In this document: in pieces, positions 41,375 to 51,990 of the stretch
Position numbering within the stretch: the stretch's first letter is position 1
Layout: each line of letters starts with the position of its first letter
Assembly (NCBI RefSeq): GCF_900497805.2
Contig: NW_020954581.1
Location: 4,845,145 to 4,909,144 of the forward strand
Source: Vombatus ursinus
Lineage: Eukaryota > Chordata > Mammalia > Diprotodontia > Vombatidae
Direction: 5' to 3'
DNA length: 64,000 nt
Notes under the pieces: generated by a model
Database searches by the model: none
Told to the model about the DNA's origin: nothing
Seen by the model: the letters and a program-made list of their open reading frames with translations, nothing else
Translations under genes and position numbers: made by a program

Positions 41375-41848
41375 CCAGTTTTCCTGACTCCAAGTCTAGT
41401 GTCCTACACAGTATACTGCACTGCTTTTTTATTTTTCATTTGTTTTTAACTGGCCTTATTCTGCAACCAATCTCCTGTTCTATGATCATCATCAACAGCA
41501 GCTAATTACTGGGGATTTCCTATGTGTGAGGTCCTGGACTAATGATCAGATTCAAAGACATTCTGAGTGGGAAGACCAGCAGCAGAGGGAAGGGTGTGGG
41601 GACCAGGCAGGCCTGCATAAAAAACTAGCATTAGACGTGCCTTGGAGAAAGCTGGGGAAATTAAGAGGGGGAGGGAGAACATTTCAGGCAAGGTAAAGAG
41701 GCCACTGGACAGTGCAGACCAGTGAGGAATGGGAATGGTCATTTCTGTGGGGAACAAGTATGTTCCCCTCCCAATATTGGCTGCTTGGACAAAGTCTCAT
41801 GTGGCCTATGCTAGTTATAACTCTGGACAATGCACATCAGTTAGGGAT
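41375..41848. other. No gene; faint antisense L2
   Basis: 41615-41700 (acgtgccttggagaaagctg, gagaacatttcaggcaaggt) resembles antisense L2 near its 3' UTR. The rest is unassigned. Confidence 0.35.
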
Positions 41849-41849
41849 A

Positions 41850-42112
41850 TGGGTGGCCAGGTGGTACCATAGTGGATAGAGCATTGGGCCTGGAGTTAGG
41901 AAGACTCCTCTTCTTGAGTTCAAATCTGGCCTTAGATACTTAATAGCTGTGTGACCCTGAGCAAGTCACTTAACCCTGTTGGTCTCAGTTTCCTCATATG
42001 TAAAATGAGCTGGAGAAGGAAATGGCAAACCACTCCAGTATCTTTTCCAAGAAAATCCCAAATGGGATCATAAACTCAGACAAGACTGAAAATGACTGAA
42101 AAAACAACAAAA
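41850..42112 (+). mobile_element. Mar-1 CORE-SINE, full length
   Basis: tggccaggtggtaccatagt, ggatagagcattgggcctgg, gagttcaaatctggccttag, gtgtgaccctgagcaagtca, ctggagaaggaaatggcaaa, ccactccagtatcttttcca and gactgaaaatgactgaaaaa. One of the best preserved Mar-1 copies here. Confidence 0.9.
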
Positions 42113-42147
42113 AGCAGAAATTTTTCAGTAAGCCACCGAATATTGGC

Positions 42148-42345
42148 ATCATAGGATCAGAGCACAGTATCATAGATTTAGAGCTGGAAGACACCATGTT
42201 GTCCACTTTCCTCATTTGACAGATGAGGCAACTGAGGTCCAGAGAGGTTTAGTGACTTGGTCACAGTTACAGAGAAGCAGGGCTGGGTTTCCATCACAGG
42301 TCCTTGGATACCAAGGCTTTCCCTAGATCACCATGATGCCTCCAA
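42148..42345 (-). mobile_element. MIR3 SINE, antisense, full length
   Basis: tcatagatttagagctggaa, gacaccatgttgtccacttt, gacagatgaggcaactgagg, tccagagaggtttagtgact and aagcagggctgggtttccat. Confidence 0.85.
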
Positions 42346-42869
42346 TTTTCTGAAGTTCTCATAGGGCTGTAGATCTAAACGGAGACAAAAAGAAGTAGGT
42401 ACCAAATGGTTAAAATCCCTAACCTTGTTTCTGAGCAACTTGGTTGCTCAAGGCATAGCAAAGGTGCTAGAGACAACGGGTATCATGAGAAATAGGAATT
42501 GTCCTGTCACAGGGAAGGGACAGCAAGATCCAAATGAAGCTAATCTCTGATAACAGGAAACTGAAGCAGAAAAGCAAAACTTAATGAAGGCACATGTGAC
42601 TAAAATACAGTTAGTTACTGGAATTAGTCTGGTAGTTCAATTGTCCTCTTCTATAAATTCAGTCCAGGGAGTACCTAATGAGCACCTCTATGATTTTACT
42701 CACCTTAATGGATACAGAGTGTAATATCACTCTGCTGAATCTTTATTTGACAAATTCAAATATAGAAATAGTAATATTTAACAACAGATGATAGGTAGCC
42801 AATGCATTGCAATAGGGGCCTACAAGACATTGAAAGACACAGAGGAGGGCCTTCAGCTATTCAGCACTG

Positions 42870-43760
42870 AATAGCTCCTTTGTAAAGAAATTATGGAGGG
42901 ACATAAATAAGAAATATGCAGTATGAGAGATTCAGATGACTTGCTTTCAGTACCAATGAAGAGAATAGCCACACCTAAGAGATTACAGATGCCTCAAAGG
43001 ATCGAAGTAGTTATGTTGAATAAGCCAATCTTGGAATTCTTCATCTCTCATCACTGTATTATTCATGAGAGTTTTATTTTCCTCACTATTAAAATATTTA
43101 CAATCCATGATTTTTCAAAAATCCATAGCCTATGAATATACGGCAGTATCTGTTTTAAAGTCTTGCTCTTGTCTTTCAAAGATTCAACTTTGCCAATTAA
43201 ATAACCCACAGAATTGATTTGGTTTTATCCAATTCAATACTGAATAGTACAAACACAAATTGACGTCTGAAGCCACGAAATGTCTCTCTTATTATGCAAA
43301 GCATTTATAATGCTGCAATGATCAAATTCATTTGGTGAATTTCCTTCCACAAAAATAAGCCCTGCCTTGCTTTCTGGCCTTTGACTCTTGCATATTAAAT
43401 ATCAACCTAGAAGCAGATTTGTTTCAGTCATTGGTGTAATAAGATTACCCTCCTGACTGCTTCATGTGCTCTGAGAAGGCCAGATCAAGGTGCTGACACC
43501 ATCAAAGTGAAGGCAACTGAATAAAGAAAGAGTGAACAGTTCCTGAATTGAGACTCTTCTGTTTCCCATGTACAGTATAGACTGTCAAAAGGGAAAGTAA
43601 GGGCTAAGGACAGTTTAACACTTTTCACTTGGTCTGTTGAGGAAATCTGTCTTAAACTCAATGATCTTATTAGACAAACGGCGTCAATCTTTTCAAGGGG
43701 CAAGAGTACAACTGCAGTGGTGTCAGTGGGGGTGGGATTATACTCATTTCCTTCTGAGGT
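42870..43760. promoter_or_regulatory. Repeat-poor AT-rich stretch; candidate conserved enhancer
   Basis: Nearly 900 bp without recognised repeats. Contains several homeodomain/POU/MEF2-like words: ccaattaaataacc (near 43194), tattatgcaaagcatttata (43292-43311, octamer-like), gcatattaaatatc and tcattggtgtaataagatta. No coding frame of note. Judged by composition and motif density only; regulatory role is inference. Confidence 0.3.
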
Positions 43761-44132
43761 TTAAGCGGGACTTTGCAGAAGAATTAGATCTGCTATAGAA
43801 GCAAAGTAGTAGACCTTCATTAGAGAAGTATTTTAACCCACTAGTCAGTTAGTGGCTTCACTTAAGATATCTAGTGGGACTTGACAAGGAAAAGGATATG
43901 ACCAGATCAAAATCACTGTGAAGACGGGAATAAAAGTAGAATCCATAAGTGGGCAGGACACACATTTAGGGAGTGAAGTGGAGAGAATACTAGACTTCGA
44001 CATTCATTACTTTGTGACTTTGGGCTAGTACCTTAACTTTTCTGTGTCTCAGTTTTGTCATCTGTAAAATGGGGATAACAATAGCACCAACTTCATAGGT
44101 AGTTGTGAGAATCAAGAGAGATAAGGATGATA

Positions 44133-44135
44133 GAT

Positions 44136-44167
<32 letters not shown>

Positions 44168-44186
44168 GGATGGATGGATATACAGA
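44133..44186. repeat. (GATA)n(GATG)n microsatellite
   Basis: About ten GATA units, then three GATG units. GATA units recur after the Mar-1 at 44427-44440, as if the SINE inserted into the tract. Confidence 0.92.
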
Positions 44187-44187
44187 T

Positions 44188-44428
44188 TGGCAGCTAGATG
44201 GCTCAGTGGATAGAGCTCTAGGCCTTGAGTCAGGAAGACCCAAGTTCAAATCTAGCCTCAGATACCTACTAGCTCTGTGACGCTGGACAAGTCACTTAAC
44301 CTCTGTTTGCCTTAATCTGCTGGAGAAGGAAATGGCAGACCACTCCAGTATTTTTGCCAAGAAAACTCCATGGACAGCATAGTCTACAGAGTCCCAAAGA
44401 GTTGAAAATGACTGTACATCAACAATAT
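44188..44428 (+). mobile_element. Mar-1 CORE-SINE, full length
   Basis: ggcagctagatggctcagtg, gatagagctctaggccttga, gttcaaatctagcctcagat, gctggagaaggaaatggcag, accactccagtatttttgcc, aagaaaactccatggacagc and gtcccaaagagttgaaaatg. Its tail shows the closest likeness to BovB in the window. Confidence 0.9.
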
Positions 44429-44509
44429 AGATAGATAGAGTGCTTTGCCTACTTTAAAGTATTGTATGTGTAACCTATATTTACTATTATTATCATCATT
44501 GATGTTTTG

Positions 44510-44875
44510 TGGCAGTGGCAGGAAGGAGAAAGAAATCAATGATCTTGGGAGACATTTTGCAGACCTGATACAGAGCTTATGACAGGTTTCAGTCTTTCTC
44601 CAAATCAGGTTCAGATATATCTAGGTCAGTCCCACACAACAGGATGTCCACTTGATGGGGAAGAAGGTGAGATACTTTACATGGAAGGGTGGGGCCTCTA
44701 ACAGGTGTATCTAATTGGTTTCTTACCTCTGATATCACAGGCAATTAATTAGGATTCCAGGGAGGAAGATTCCAGATGAAGAGGTTTGCAGAAAGGGTGC
44801 AGGTTGGATTATTGGGCAGGCAAAGGCTAACAGTCACCGAAGATACAGACCAAAAAAAAAAAAAAAAAAGCAAAA
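44510..44875. other. No gene or repeat recognised
   Basis: Mixed sequence ending in an A19 run at 44852. Confidence 0.4.
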
Positions 44876-44877
44876 CA

Positions 44878-45000
44878 ATTCTTGCCCTCAAGGAGTTCAT
44901 AGTCACTGTCATATAGGTAGTACATGTCAGAATTAGGACCTGAACAGAGGTCCTCCTAACTCTGAAGTCAACTCTCCATTGTGTCACATTGCCATGTTGT
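44878..45000 (-). mobile_element. L2/MIR antisense fragments
   Basis: cttgccctcaaggagttcat (L2 tail) is followed by gacctgaacagaggtcctcc, taactctgaagtcaactctc and cattgtgtcacattgcc (antisense SINE end). Confidence 0.5.
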
Positions 45001-45011
45001 TTAGAGAAATT

Positions 45012-45116
45012 TTGTTTCTTTTTCTTTACTTCCTTCCATCCTTCCTTTTCTCCCTCCCTCCTTTTCTTTCTTCCTTTCTTCTTTCCTTCCTTCTTTATTT
45101 CCTTCCTTCCTTCTTA
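45012..45116. repeat. (CTTT/CCTT)n pyrimidine tract
   Basis: Degenerate ttcc, tttc and ccct units over about 100 bp. Confidence 0.9.
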
Positions 45117-45119
45117 GAT

Positions 45120-45530
45120 ATGTGAAGTTAATACCATTGGAAGCTTTGACTAAAGAAGTTCTTGGATCATTGCAAATCAGTGATCCATTTTTTGAGGCAC
45201 TGAGAACTTAAGAGGTGAAGTGTCTTGTGCCAACTGGCATATACACACACAATAAATACTTAGCAAATTATGAAGCAGAAGGAGCACTAGTGTCTTGAGG
45301 AATTGCAAAAATTCTGGGAGCAAACTCAATGGGCTGGTGATGTCTTCTTATCCCTTGAGACCCCAAGTCTAAAAATCTGTGACCAAAGGAAAGGGGATGT
45401 GGAATCAGAGAACTGGAGCTTCTAGGAAAAGAAAAGGGGGGACCCAGATCACCTCAATTATGAACAAATGATACATAACCAGAATTCATTTTCCCCTAGT
45501 AATAGCAGTCAATAACATTTATAGACCATA
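45120..45530. other. No gene or repeat recognised
   Basis: Mixed sequence; a MIR-like word (aataaatacttagcaaatta) at 45251 is too short to call. Confidence 0.35.
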
Positions 45531-45532
45531 GA

Positions 45533-45906
45533 GAAAGAGGGAGCAAGGAAGGAAGAGAGAAAGAGAGACAGAGATAGAGAGACAGACACAGACAGACACA
45601 AAGAGAAACAGAGACAGAGAGATAGGGATACAGAAGGAGAACAGAAAGAAACAGAGGGAGACAAAGACAAAGAGTCAGAAATAGAGGGACAGTGGGAGAC
45701 AAACCAAAAGACAGAGACAGAGAGAGACAGACACACAGAGGAAAAGAGAGATGGAGAGACAGAGACAGTGAGTCAGAGATAGGGAGACAGAGAGAAACAG
45801 AGGCAGACAAAGAGTGACAAAAAGACAGAGACAGAGAGAAACAGGGAGACAAATGGAGAGAGAGAAGAGAGAGGGAGAGAAAGAGAGAGGGGGGAGAGAG
45901 AAAAAT
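45533..45906. repeat. (GACAGA/GAGA)n tract, 370 bp
   Basis: Imperfect repeats of gagacaga, gacaaa and gagaga, with hardly any T. Three overlapping minus frames of 75-118 codons rich in Ser/Leu/Cys are artefacts of this composition. Confidence 0.92.
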
Positions 45907-45999
45907 TGGTCAGAAAAATCTAAATATATCATCCTCCTCCACAAATGTCAAAAAGCAAACATTTAAGTTACAACTGCCTGTAGGCAAATGTAACTCCAT

Positions 46000-46830
46000 G
46001 CTGAGCCATGTGCTACTATCATAAACACAACACCGTAGGAAATCACTAACACTATGACCAAGCCAGTCATGTCTTTCCAGAATTGGAAATGTAATTGACT
46101 TAATGAACTCACTCAGCATTTGAAAAGTTTCTTCTATTTGGCCAGTAACAAGAAGATACTGTGTTTTCCACCAAAAAAAAAAAAAAAAAACTTTTCTGTG
46201 TTTGGTCATAGGTTATTATTTAGCCATTTTGCTGTTTTAAGGGACTATGAACATAGGATAAAGAATAGATTATTTCACAGGTGAAAAGTTACCTTGAGAA
46301 GAGTGTAAAAAATGTCTTTGCTATTTTCTTTATATGGGACAAACAGCAGAGATGCAGGCCACCAAAAAGCAATAACTGAATCTGCAGTTAAGGATATTGT
46401 TTTCCATACTCAAACTGAGACATGGAAATGGACATTGGAGATGAAGAAAGATCAAGTAAGTCATCTCGTCCATATAGACACATGCCGCAGTGGGGGGAAA
46501 TTGCTTCCTAAAATAAACCTTCTAATATTTTAGTGCTGTTGACTTTCGTATGTCCCTGGTGATTAAGCCGCTATCACTCACTTTTCCTGCAAGACTATTC
46601 TTGTAACCCAATATTTTTCTTTGTCAGGAAGTGCCTTAGATTTCCCTTCTCTTCATTTCAACCAACAATTCCAGTACTCTCAGGGATTTTAGGAGAATAA
46701 TTAATACAGCAGTTGTAAATCATTTTTAAAAGACATGCACATTCCATATGGCTCCTAAATATAACACTAGAAATAAATAACCTCTTCTTCTTTCTTATTT
46801 TAAAATATGGACTTTCCTCCCCCCTCCCCT
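46000..46830. promoter_or_regulatory. Repeat-poor stretch; candidate conserved noncoding
   Basis: About 800 bp free of recognised repeats except an A18 run at 46173. Words such as gaaatgtaattgacttaatg, gagaataattaatacagc and ggtgattaagccgctatc are homeodomain-like. A 73-codon plus frame (46312-46533) contains a possible splice donor (gatcaagtaagt, 46451-46462), but no acceptor or homologous protein is evident, so I do not call an exon. Confidence 0.27.
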
Positions 46831-46914
46831 TTCATTATACATTATGCAACAGCAATTTAGGAAGGGATGAAATTCTCTAAAAACAGTAACCATAGCATGA
46901 ATTAGATTCTTTAA

Positions 46915-46916
<2 letters not shown>

Positions 46917-46970
<54 letters not shown>

Positions 46971-46998
46971 CCTCTCCCTCTCTCTCTCTCTCTCTCTG
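46917..46998. repeat. (CT)n microsatellite
   Basis: Two CT runs separated by tttctccctctccc, 80 bp in all. Confidence 0.95.
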
Positions 46999-47049
46999 TA
47001 AATTGGGCTCTCTAAACAAATATATGTTTATAGACATATACATCTATAT

Positions 47050-47280
47050 ATAATATATAATATTTTCAATCTTCCTTTCCATATCAATCTTCCTAGCTCT
47101 TTGATCCATTTTGTTGCTTTTTTCCTGAGCAGCTCCAGTTTATCTCTAAATTGGGGCCAAAGGGCAATTCTCAATTAAATGCAGTATTTCAAATACAGCT
47201 TCCTTACTTTTCTATTCAGAGATATTCAAACCCACACACTAGACTCATGGGCATTCTTCTTCCATCTTGATACTTCTGGC
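47050..47280 (-). mobile_element. L3/CR1 fragment, antisense
   Basis: cttttttcctgagcagctcc, agtttatctctaaattgggg, ccaaagggcaattctcaatt, gcagtatttcaaatacagct and ttcagagatattcaaaccca correspond to the part of antisense L3 downstream of the lobe at 17512. Confidence 0.5.
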
Positions 47281-47281
47281 T

Positions 47282-48035
47282 CAGTCTGGTATATGAGTTG
47301 GGGGTGACATACTCTGTACCACTGAAAATTCCAATGTTGGCACAGCAAACAGCAGGAGATATTTAGATCTGTGCACCTCTCCCAGGAGCCCTCAGCTTGC
47401 CTCATTTAGCACTGCTTGTTCTATTCATCCCTCCTCATAAAACTCTCTTGCTTTTGCTTTCTGGGTGATAAGTGTTTTTCTTTACCTAACTTATTAACCT
47501 ATATAGTATTCTCCATCTATTCTTGTGACCCAACAGATATATAGATAAGGTCCATCTAGAGCAGCATTTTATAGTTTCCAAATGCCAAAAATTGGCACAA
47601 AGGAATCATATTTTATTCACTTCCATCCTATGGGGTCTTTCTATTGTAGATTTCATTTGTCTCCCTCCCCTTTTCCTATTATAAAAACATGCCTTGAATA
47701 GCCTGCAATGCATTGGAAATCAAAAGACATAGAAGAGGAATAGTTCAAATGAAATCATCAAAGAGATGTATTACCACAAGAAGAAACAAGATGGCCACAT
47801 GACAATAACAAGGGGGAAGGATACATGGTGGACAGTCTGTGCATCCCTTGGTATCCAGCCAATGGCTAGAAAGTTAGAATTTTTAATGCCTCAGTAACTT
47901 AATGCCCCAATATATTAGGCTGATCCCTTGTGAAAAATTCATAGGGCATTGACTATGGGTGAGAATCCCAGTATGGACAGATATGGATAGGTTACGATCT
48001 GCATCACAAAAGGGAACATTCACATGAATGATGTC
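47282..48035. other. No gene; unassigned
   Basis: No repeat called with confidence. Words near 47430-47480 (cataaaactctcttgctttt) recall the polyadenylation region of a gammaretrovirus-like LTR, but too little supports it. Confidence 0.35.
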
Positions 48036-48039
48036 TGTC

Positions 48040-48178
48040 AATGACACATTATGGATTAAATACCTTTCATGTGCCAGGACCCTTCCAGATGCTGGGAATA
48101 TGAAGACAAAAACGGAACAGCCTCTGCCCATAAGGAGCGTACATTCTATTAGAGGAGACAATATGTACATTTATCAAT
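48040..48178 (-). mobile_element. L2 3' end, antisense
   Basis: ctttcatgtgccaggaccct, tccagatgctgggaatatga, cctctgcccataaggagcgt and acattctattagaggagaca. Confidence 0.75.
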
Positions 48179-48504
48179 GTATAGCAAAAAAATCCCAGAT
48201 TATATTAGGCAGGCCCCTTAATATGGATTAATGGAGGTCAGAACAAAACCTTAAAAACTAGACATACTCCTTCTATAGCCAGTGGTAACTCTTAAAGACT
48301 ATACAGGAAAAGATTTTTTTTCATAAAATTAAATATGATCTTTTTCTTCTATAGCCATTGGTGACTCTTAAAGTCCATACAGGAAAAGAATTTTATTCAT
48401 CTTCCAACTCTAAAATAACTTTTAACATTATTACATATCTGTGATCAACGTTCACCTTGAGTTCACTAACTTTTTATTTAACTCAGTTCCTGGTCTCTCT
48501 TGAG

Positions 48505-49375
48505 CCAATCCATTCAGCAAGGATTTATTAATTGCCTTCAATGACCCAGGCTCTATACTCAGTGCTGGGGATACAAGTATAAAAACAAACAAAATGATAT
48601 CTGCCCTCAAGGAGCCTACATTATAATGAGGGAACTGGAGAGGTGTTATAAGTATGTAGATAATTAAATACAAATAAATTTTGAATGGCTTAGTATAAAG
48701 GAGAGTGCACAAATAACCTGCATGATAAAGGAAAACCTTGCACACTAACCATGAAGGGAGCTAGGAATACTAAAAACCAGTTCTGTACAGGTAGACAGGT
48801 TTAGCCTGAGTCACCATATAGGTCAGTTAGGCTAGAATGTAGAGTGTAAAAAGGGGAATAATGTGAAATCTATCTGGAAAGATAGGTTAGAGAGAGATTA
48901 TGAAAGGTTTTAAATGTCAAGCAAAAGAGTCTGTATTTTGTTCTAGTGGTAATAGGGAGTCCTCAAGGCTTCTTGAGTAAGAGACTAATGTGGTCAGACC
49001 TGTGTTTTTGGAATATTCATTTGGTAGCTGCATGGAGGTTGAATTGGAGAGAGGAGCGAATGGAATCACTGAGCTAAATGAGGAGACTATTGAATTAGTC
49101 CAGGTAAAAATTGAGGGACTAAATTATGGTGGCTGAATGTGAGGAGAGACAATAGAATGGATATGAGAGATGTTGTGGAGGTAGAGGAAACCAGACTTAT
49201 TAATCATTTTGATATGAGACCTGAGGGAGCTAGAAGAGTTAAGAATCACTGTTACCTTGAGCCTGTATGTATCTGGAAGAACGGTGGTGCCCTTCAAAGA
49301 AAAAGGAAAGGGGTTCTGAGGAAAAATAACGAGGTCCATTTTGAATATTTTTAGTATGGGATATATAAAATAAGC
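48505..49375 (-). mobile_element. L2 LINE, antisense, long fragment
   Basis: aaggatttattaattgcctt, ctcagtgctggggatacaag, ctgccctcaaggagcctaca, gtctgtattttgttctagtg, gtaatagggagtcctcaagg, aatgtggtcagacctgtgtt, ggtagctgcatggaggttga, ggagactattgaattagtcc, atatgagagatgttgtggag, acggtggtgcccttcaaaga and cgaggtccattttgaatat. Spans from the 3' tail into the RT C-terminal domain. Confidence 0.85.
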
Positions 49376-49439
49376 TTACAGTTTATGTGAAAGATGAGAA
49401 TTAAGATGGTGAATTATAATAGAATATAACATTTGGCTT

Positions 49440-50400
49440 TGGGGATGGAACCTTGAATTTTTTATGCTTCGGCAATATAGGCAGGAACAGAAATACTCTA
49501 AGAACAGTAACCATAAGTTTTTGTCTAATTCCATTTAATAGCAAGTCATTCGTCAGCGTTTTGTGCATTTGTCATAAGCATTACAGGAGGCAATTGAAAA
49601 TAAAACACTCTATCTATTTCTTTCCTTCTTTAATTTCCAATGCCATCAGGTTGATATAATGTAAAAAGTCCCAGGTTCCCTCTCCAATGGTCATTGAGGA
49701 TTCTACCATTAGATAAATGACTGGAATCGATTTATGCATTGGGTGGCCTATTCTTTCTTTGAACAAGCAGTAAATCATTATCTTGCCTGCGGTTACTGAG
49801 ACTAATTTATGGTTCTTTCTCTTCTGCCTCCTTACAAAAAAGAATACCCGATGAAGGGTAATGTTAAATACAAATTCAGGGTCTGCTTTCTCCAAATTAA
49901 AGGAAGGTTGTAATAAGCCAGCAATCATTAGTACAAATAGGCACATTTTGTAAGCTGCCTATATTAGGTATTATTTAGGGAAGCTACATGCAGACATAGA
50001 GGAATATTCAAAAGTAAAACCCACTAATAATAACCCATGTACATTTTTTCACTCTTATAAGCTATAAATGAAATTAATCACAGCATTTGTTTAAATTAAT
50101 TAACAATCAATTGCATTTTATAATTTGTCAGCAGTCAGAAATATCAATTTTAAAATTCAATTTTACTTATTAATCAATAGTAGCATAATAAGAAGAAAAA
50201 TACAGATCTACTTTTTAAGGGGAATATATTTTGAAATTGTTAAAGAATGGATTCAAGAATATTTTTTTCAGAATTTGTTGAATATGATTCCAGTCTCTTA
50301 CAGGTGGAACAAGAAGGTTTTTTTGGATTTGATCCATAGCTTAAATTTCTTAACTGATCCTAATAAATTCTAACATTCGTAAGATCCAGGATCAATGTTA
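49440..50400. promoter_or_regulatory. Repeat-poor AT-rich stretch; best conserved-enhancer candidate
   Basis: About 960 bp with no recognised repeat. Dense in homeodomain, FOX and POU-like words: atgaaattaatcacagca (50068), gtttaaattaattaacaatc (50089-50108), gcattttataatttgtcag, ttacttattaatcaatagta and gcattgggtggcctattc. The 110-codon minus frame at 49614-49946 lacks protein features. This combination is typical of developmental enhancers, but conservation cannot be tested here. Confidence 0.35.
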
Positions 50401-50589
50401 TAAGATTTTTAATTGAGTAACTCAAAAATCCCAAATGCAAAATCAACTTAAGCACCCTACCAATGGAATATATCTTCACACGCACACAATTAATAAGGTG
50501 AAGAATTCTACTTAATAAAGTAATGTCCAGATTCCAAATTTAAATCAAGATAATTTTCTCAGCTGTAAGCCATACCCAACAGACGGCTT

Positions 50590-50792
50590 GCTCTAATGAG
50601 AGATAATCTGGACTCAGCAACATAGGACACTCTGTTCCATTCTTGGCTGTGTTGGTGAATAACTGTGTGACTCCGGGCAAGGCAGTTAACAAATTTGGCC
50701 TTTGATATCCTAGCTGTAAAAGTGACTTAAAAAACCAGACAATGTAGCACCACCTACCTCCTAGGCAGATGGTCAGAATAAATGGGAACATG
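50590..50792 (+). mobile_element. MIR SINE, diverged
   Basis: tgtgactccgggcaaggcag, ttaacaaatttggcctttga, gcaccacctacctcctaggc and agatggtcagaataaatggg. Confidence 0.55.
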
Positions 50793-50914
50793 TGATGAGT
50801 CCTCAGGGGAGAAAAATGAGCCTAAGAAATTGAGAGCAGGAAAAACGATACGGTGTGTAGAGACCTCAAAAAGTTAGCCCCTCTGCTCCAAGATTATTCT
50901 CAATTTCTTCTTCA

Positions 50915-51060
50915 TAAGTAATATATAACATATACATGTATACATATACGAGTGTGTATTTCAGATATAATATCTCTGTACATATCCATATATATGTTTG
51001 TGTGCATATAATATGTACATGTATGAGTATATACATGCAGATTATATATGTATGGACTCT
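50915..51060. repeat. (TATA/CATG)n low-complexity tract
   Basis: Degenerate TA, CA and TG units over 145 bp. Confidence 0.85.
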
Positions 51061-51195
51061 CATAGAACACTTTGTAATTCTAAGCTTAAGAGACTGAGAG
51101 GTTGATATATTGGATCAATTCAGTCTTGATAAAAATTAACACTTTTAAATAGATAATTAGACATCTTGGTTTTGTTGTGGTTTAAAAATTGTCTG

Positions 51196-51990
51196 GGTCA
51201 CACTTTGGTATTTCTGGGAACCAAGATGGTGAAGTAAACAGTAAATCCCTGTAACTCTCCCATATTCCCCTCCAAACAACCACAAAATAGCACTCCCAAA
51301 CAAATCCTGGAACAGAGGAACAAGCAAAAAGATGGGGTAAAACATTTTTTAGCCCAAGAAACTTAGATTGGCAAGAAAAATCTGTCTCACTTGGGTAAAA
51401 AGGGAGTATGGTCTAGGATAGGAAGTGTCCCAGCAAGAAGGAAGACCCACCTCAGCAAACCAGCAGTAGATCTTGAGCCCCAGAGCAGTGAAGTAGGCAA
51501 AAGCCAACACTAGGACCTCCAATGTGCTTCAACATAGACAGGGAACCACTCAGACTCCAGCTCTAAGTACCACTATGTGCTTCAGCATAGACCCATCAAA
51601 CAGGCAGCCTCCAGAGGCCAAATCTCCACATGCCCTGGGCAAACAGGCAACCCTCAGTGATCAGAAAGTCAGATACTTCAGTGTAGCCCCAGGGAAACAC
51701 AGAAACAGCCCACCAGCCTTGCCACAAACCAGACACCAACACTAGGAGCTGACTCAGTACTAGGTATGCTGCCAGACCCCTATGGCATCCAGCAGTGCCA
51801 GCCATACCCCCTACAAAACCCCTCAACATAGCTCCAAAAACAATGGTCCCCCATGGGCCCCAGGGCAACATCAGTGCAGCACCAGGTAAACAGCCAGGGC
51901 ATGCAGCCCTTGGCACAAGAAGACTGAGACAGCAATCCTTCGACTCTGGGAGCAGAGCTCAAATTTGAAAGAAAGGAAAAGGGCCAAAAA
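51196..51990 (+). promoter_or_regulatory. L1 copy 2 5' UTR with YY1-like site
   Basis: caagatgg at 51222-51229 stands close to the 5' end, as in copies 1 and 3. The following 750 bp are GC-rich (about half G+C against roughly a third nearby) and contain near-repeated words (aatgtgcttcaacatagaca and tatgtgcttcagcataga, 54 bp apart). Minus frames of 103-106 codons here are composition artefacts. Confidence 0.55.

Larger units (their letters stand above)
43970..44505 (+). mobile_element. MIR SINE split by (GATA)n and a Mar-1
   Basis: The left part 43970-44132 has the MIR body (tttgtgactttgggctagta, gtctcagttttgtcatctgt, gtagttgtgagaatcaagag). The right part 44435-44505 has its tail (agagtgctttgcctacttta, aagtattgtatgtgtaacct, ttattatcatcatt). 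Between them lie GATA repeats and a Mar-1. Confidence 0.75.

Noticed and set aside
4585-44428. tRNA genes, because of A/B-box-like words such as gagttcaaatc
   Set aside because: Each occurrence belongs to a tRNA-derived SINE (Mar-1, MIR or WSINE1-type) with a SINE body, and none folds into an acceptor-paired tRNA by eye.
47282-47560. Possible solo LTR of a gammaretrovirus-like element
   Set aside because: Only a polyadenylation-like word (cataaaactctcttgctttt) and pyrimidine-rich flanks suggest it; no ends, duplication or internal sequence were found.
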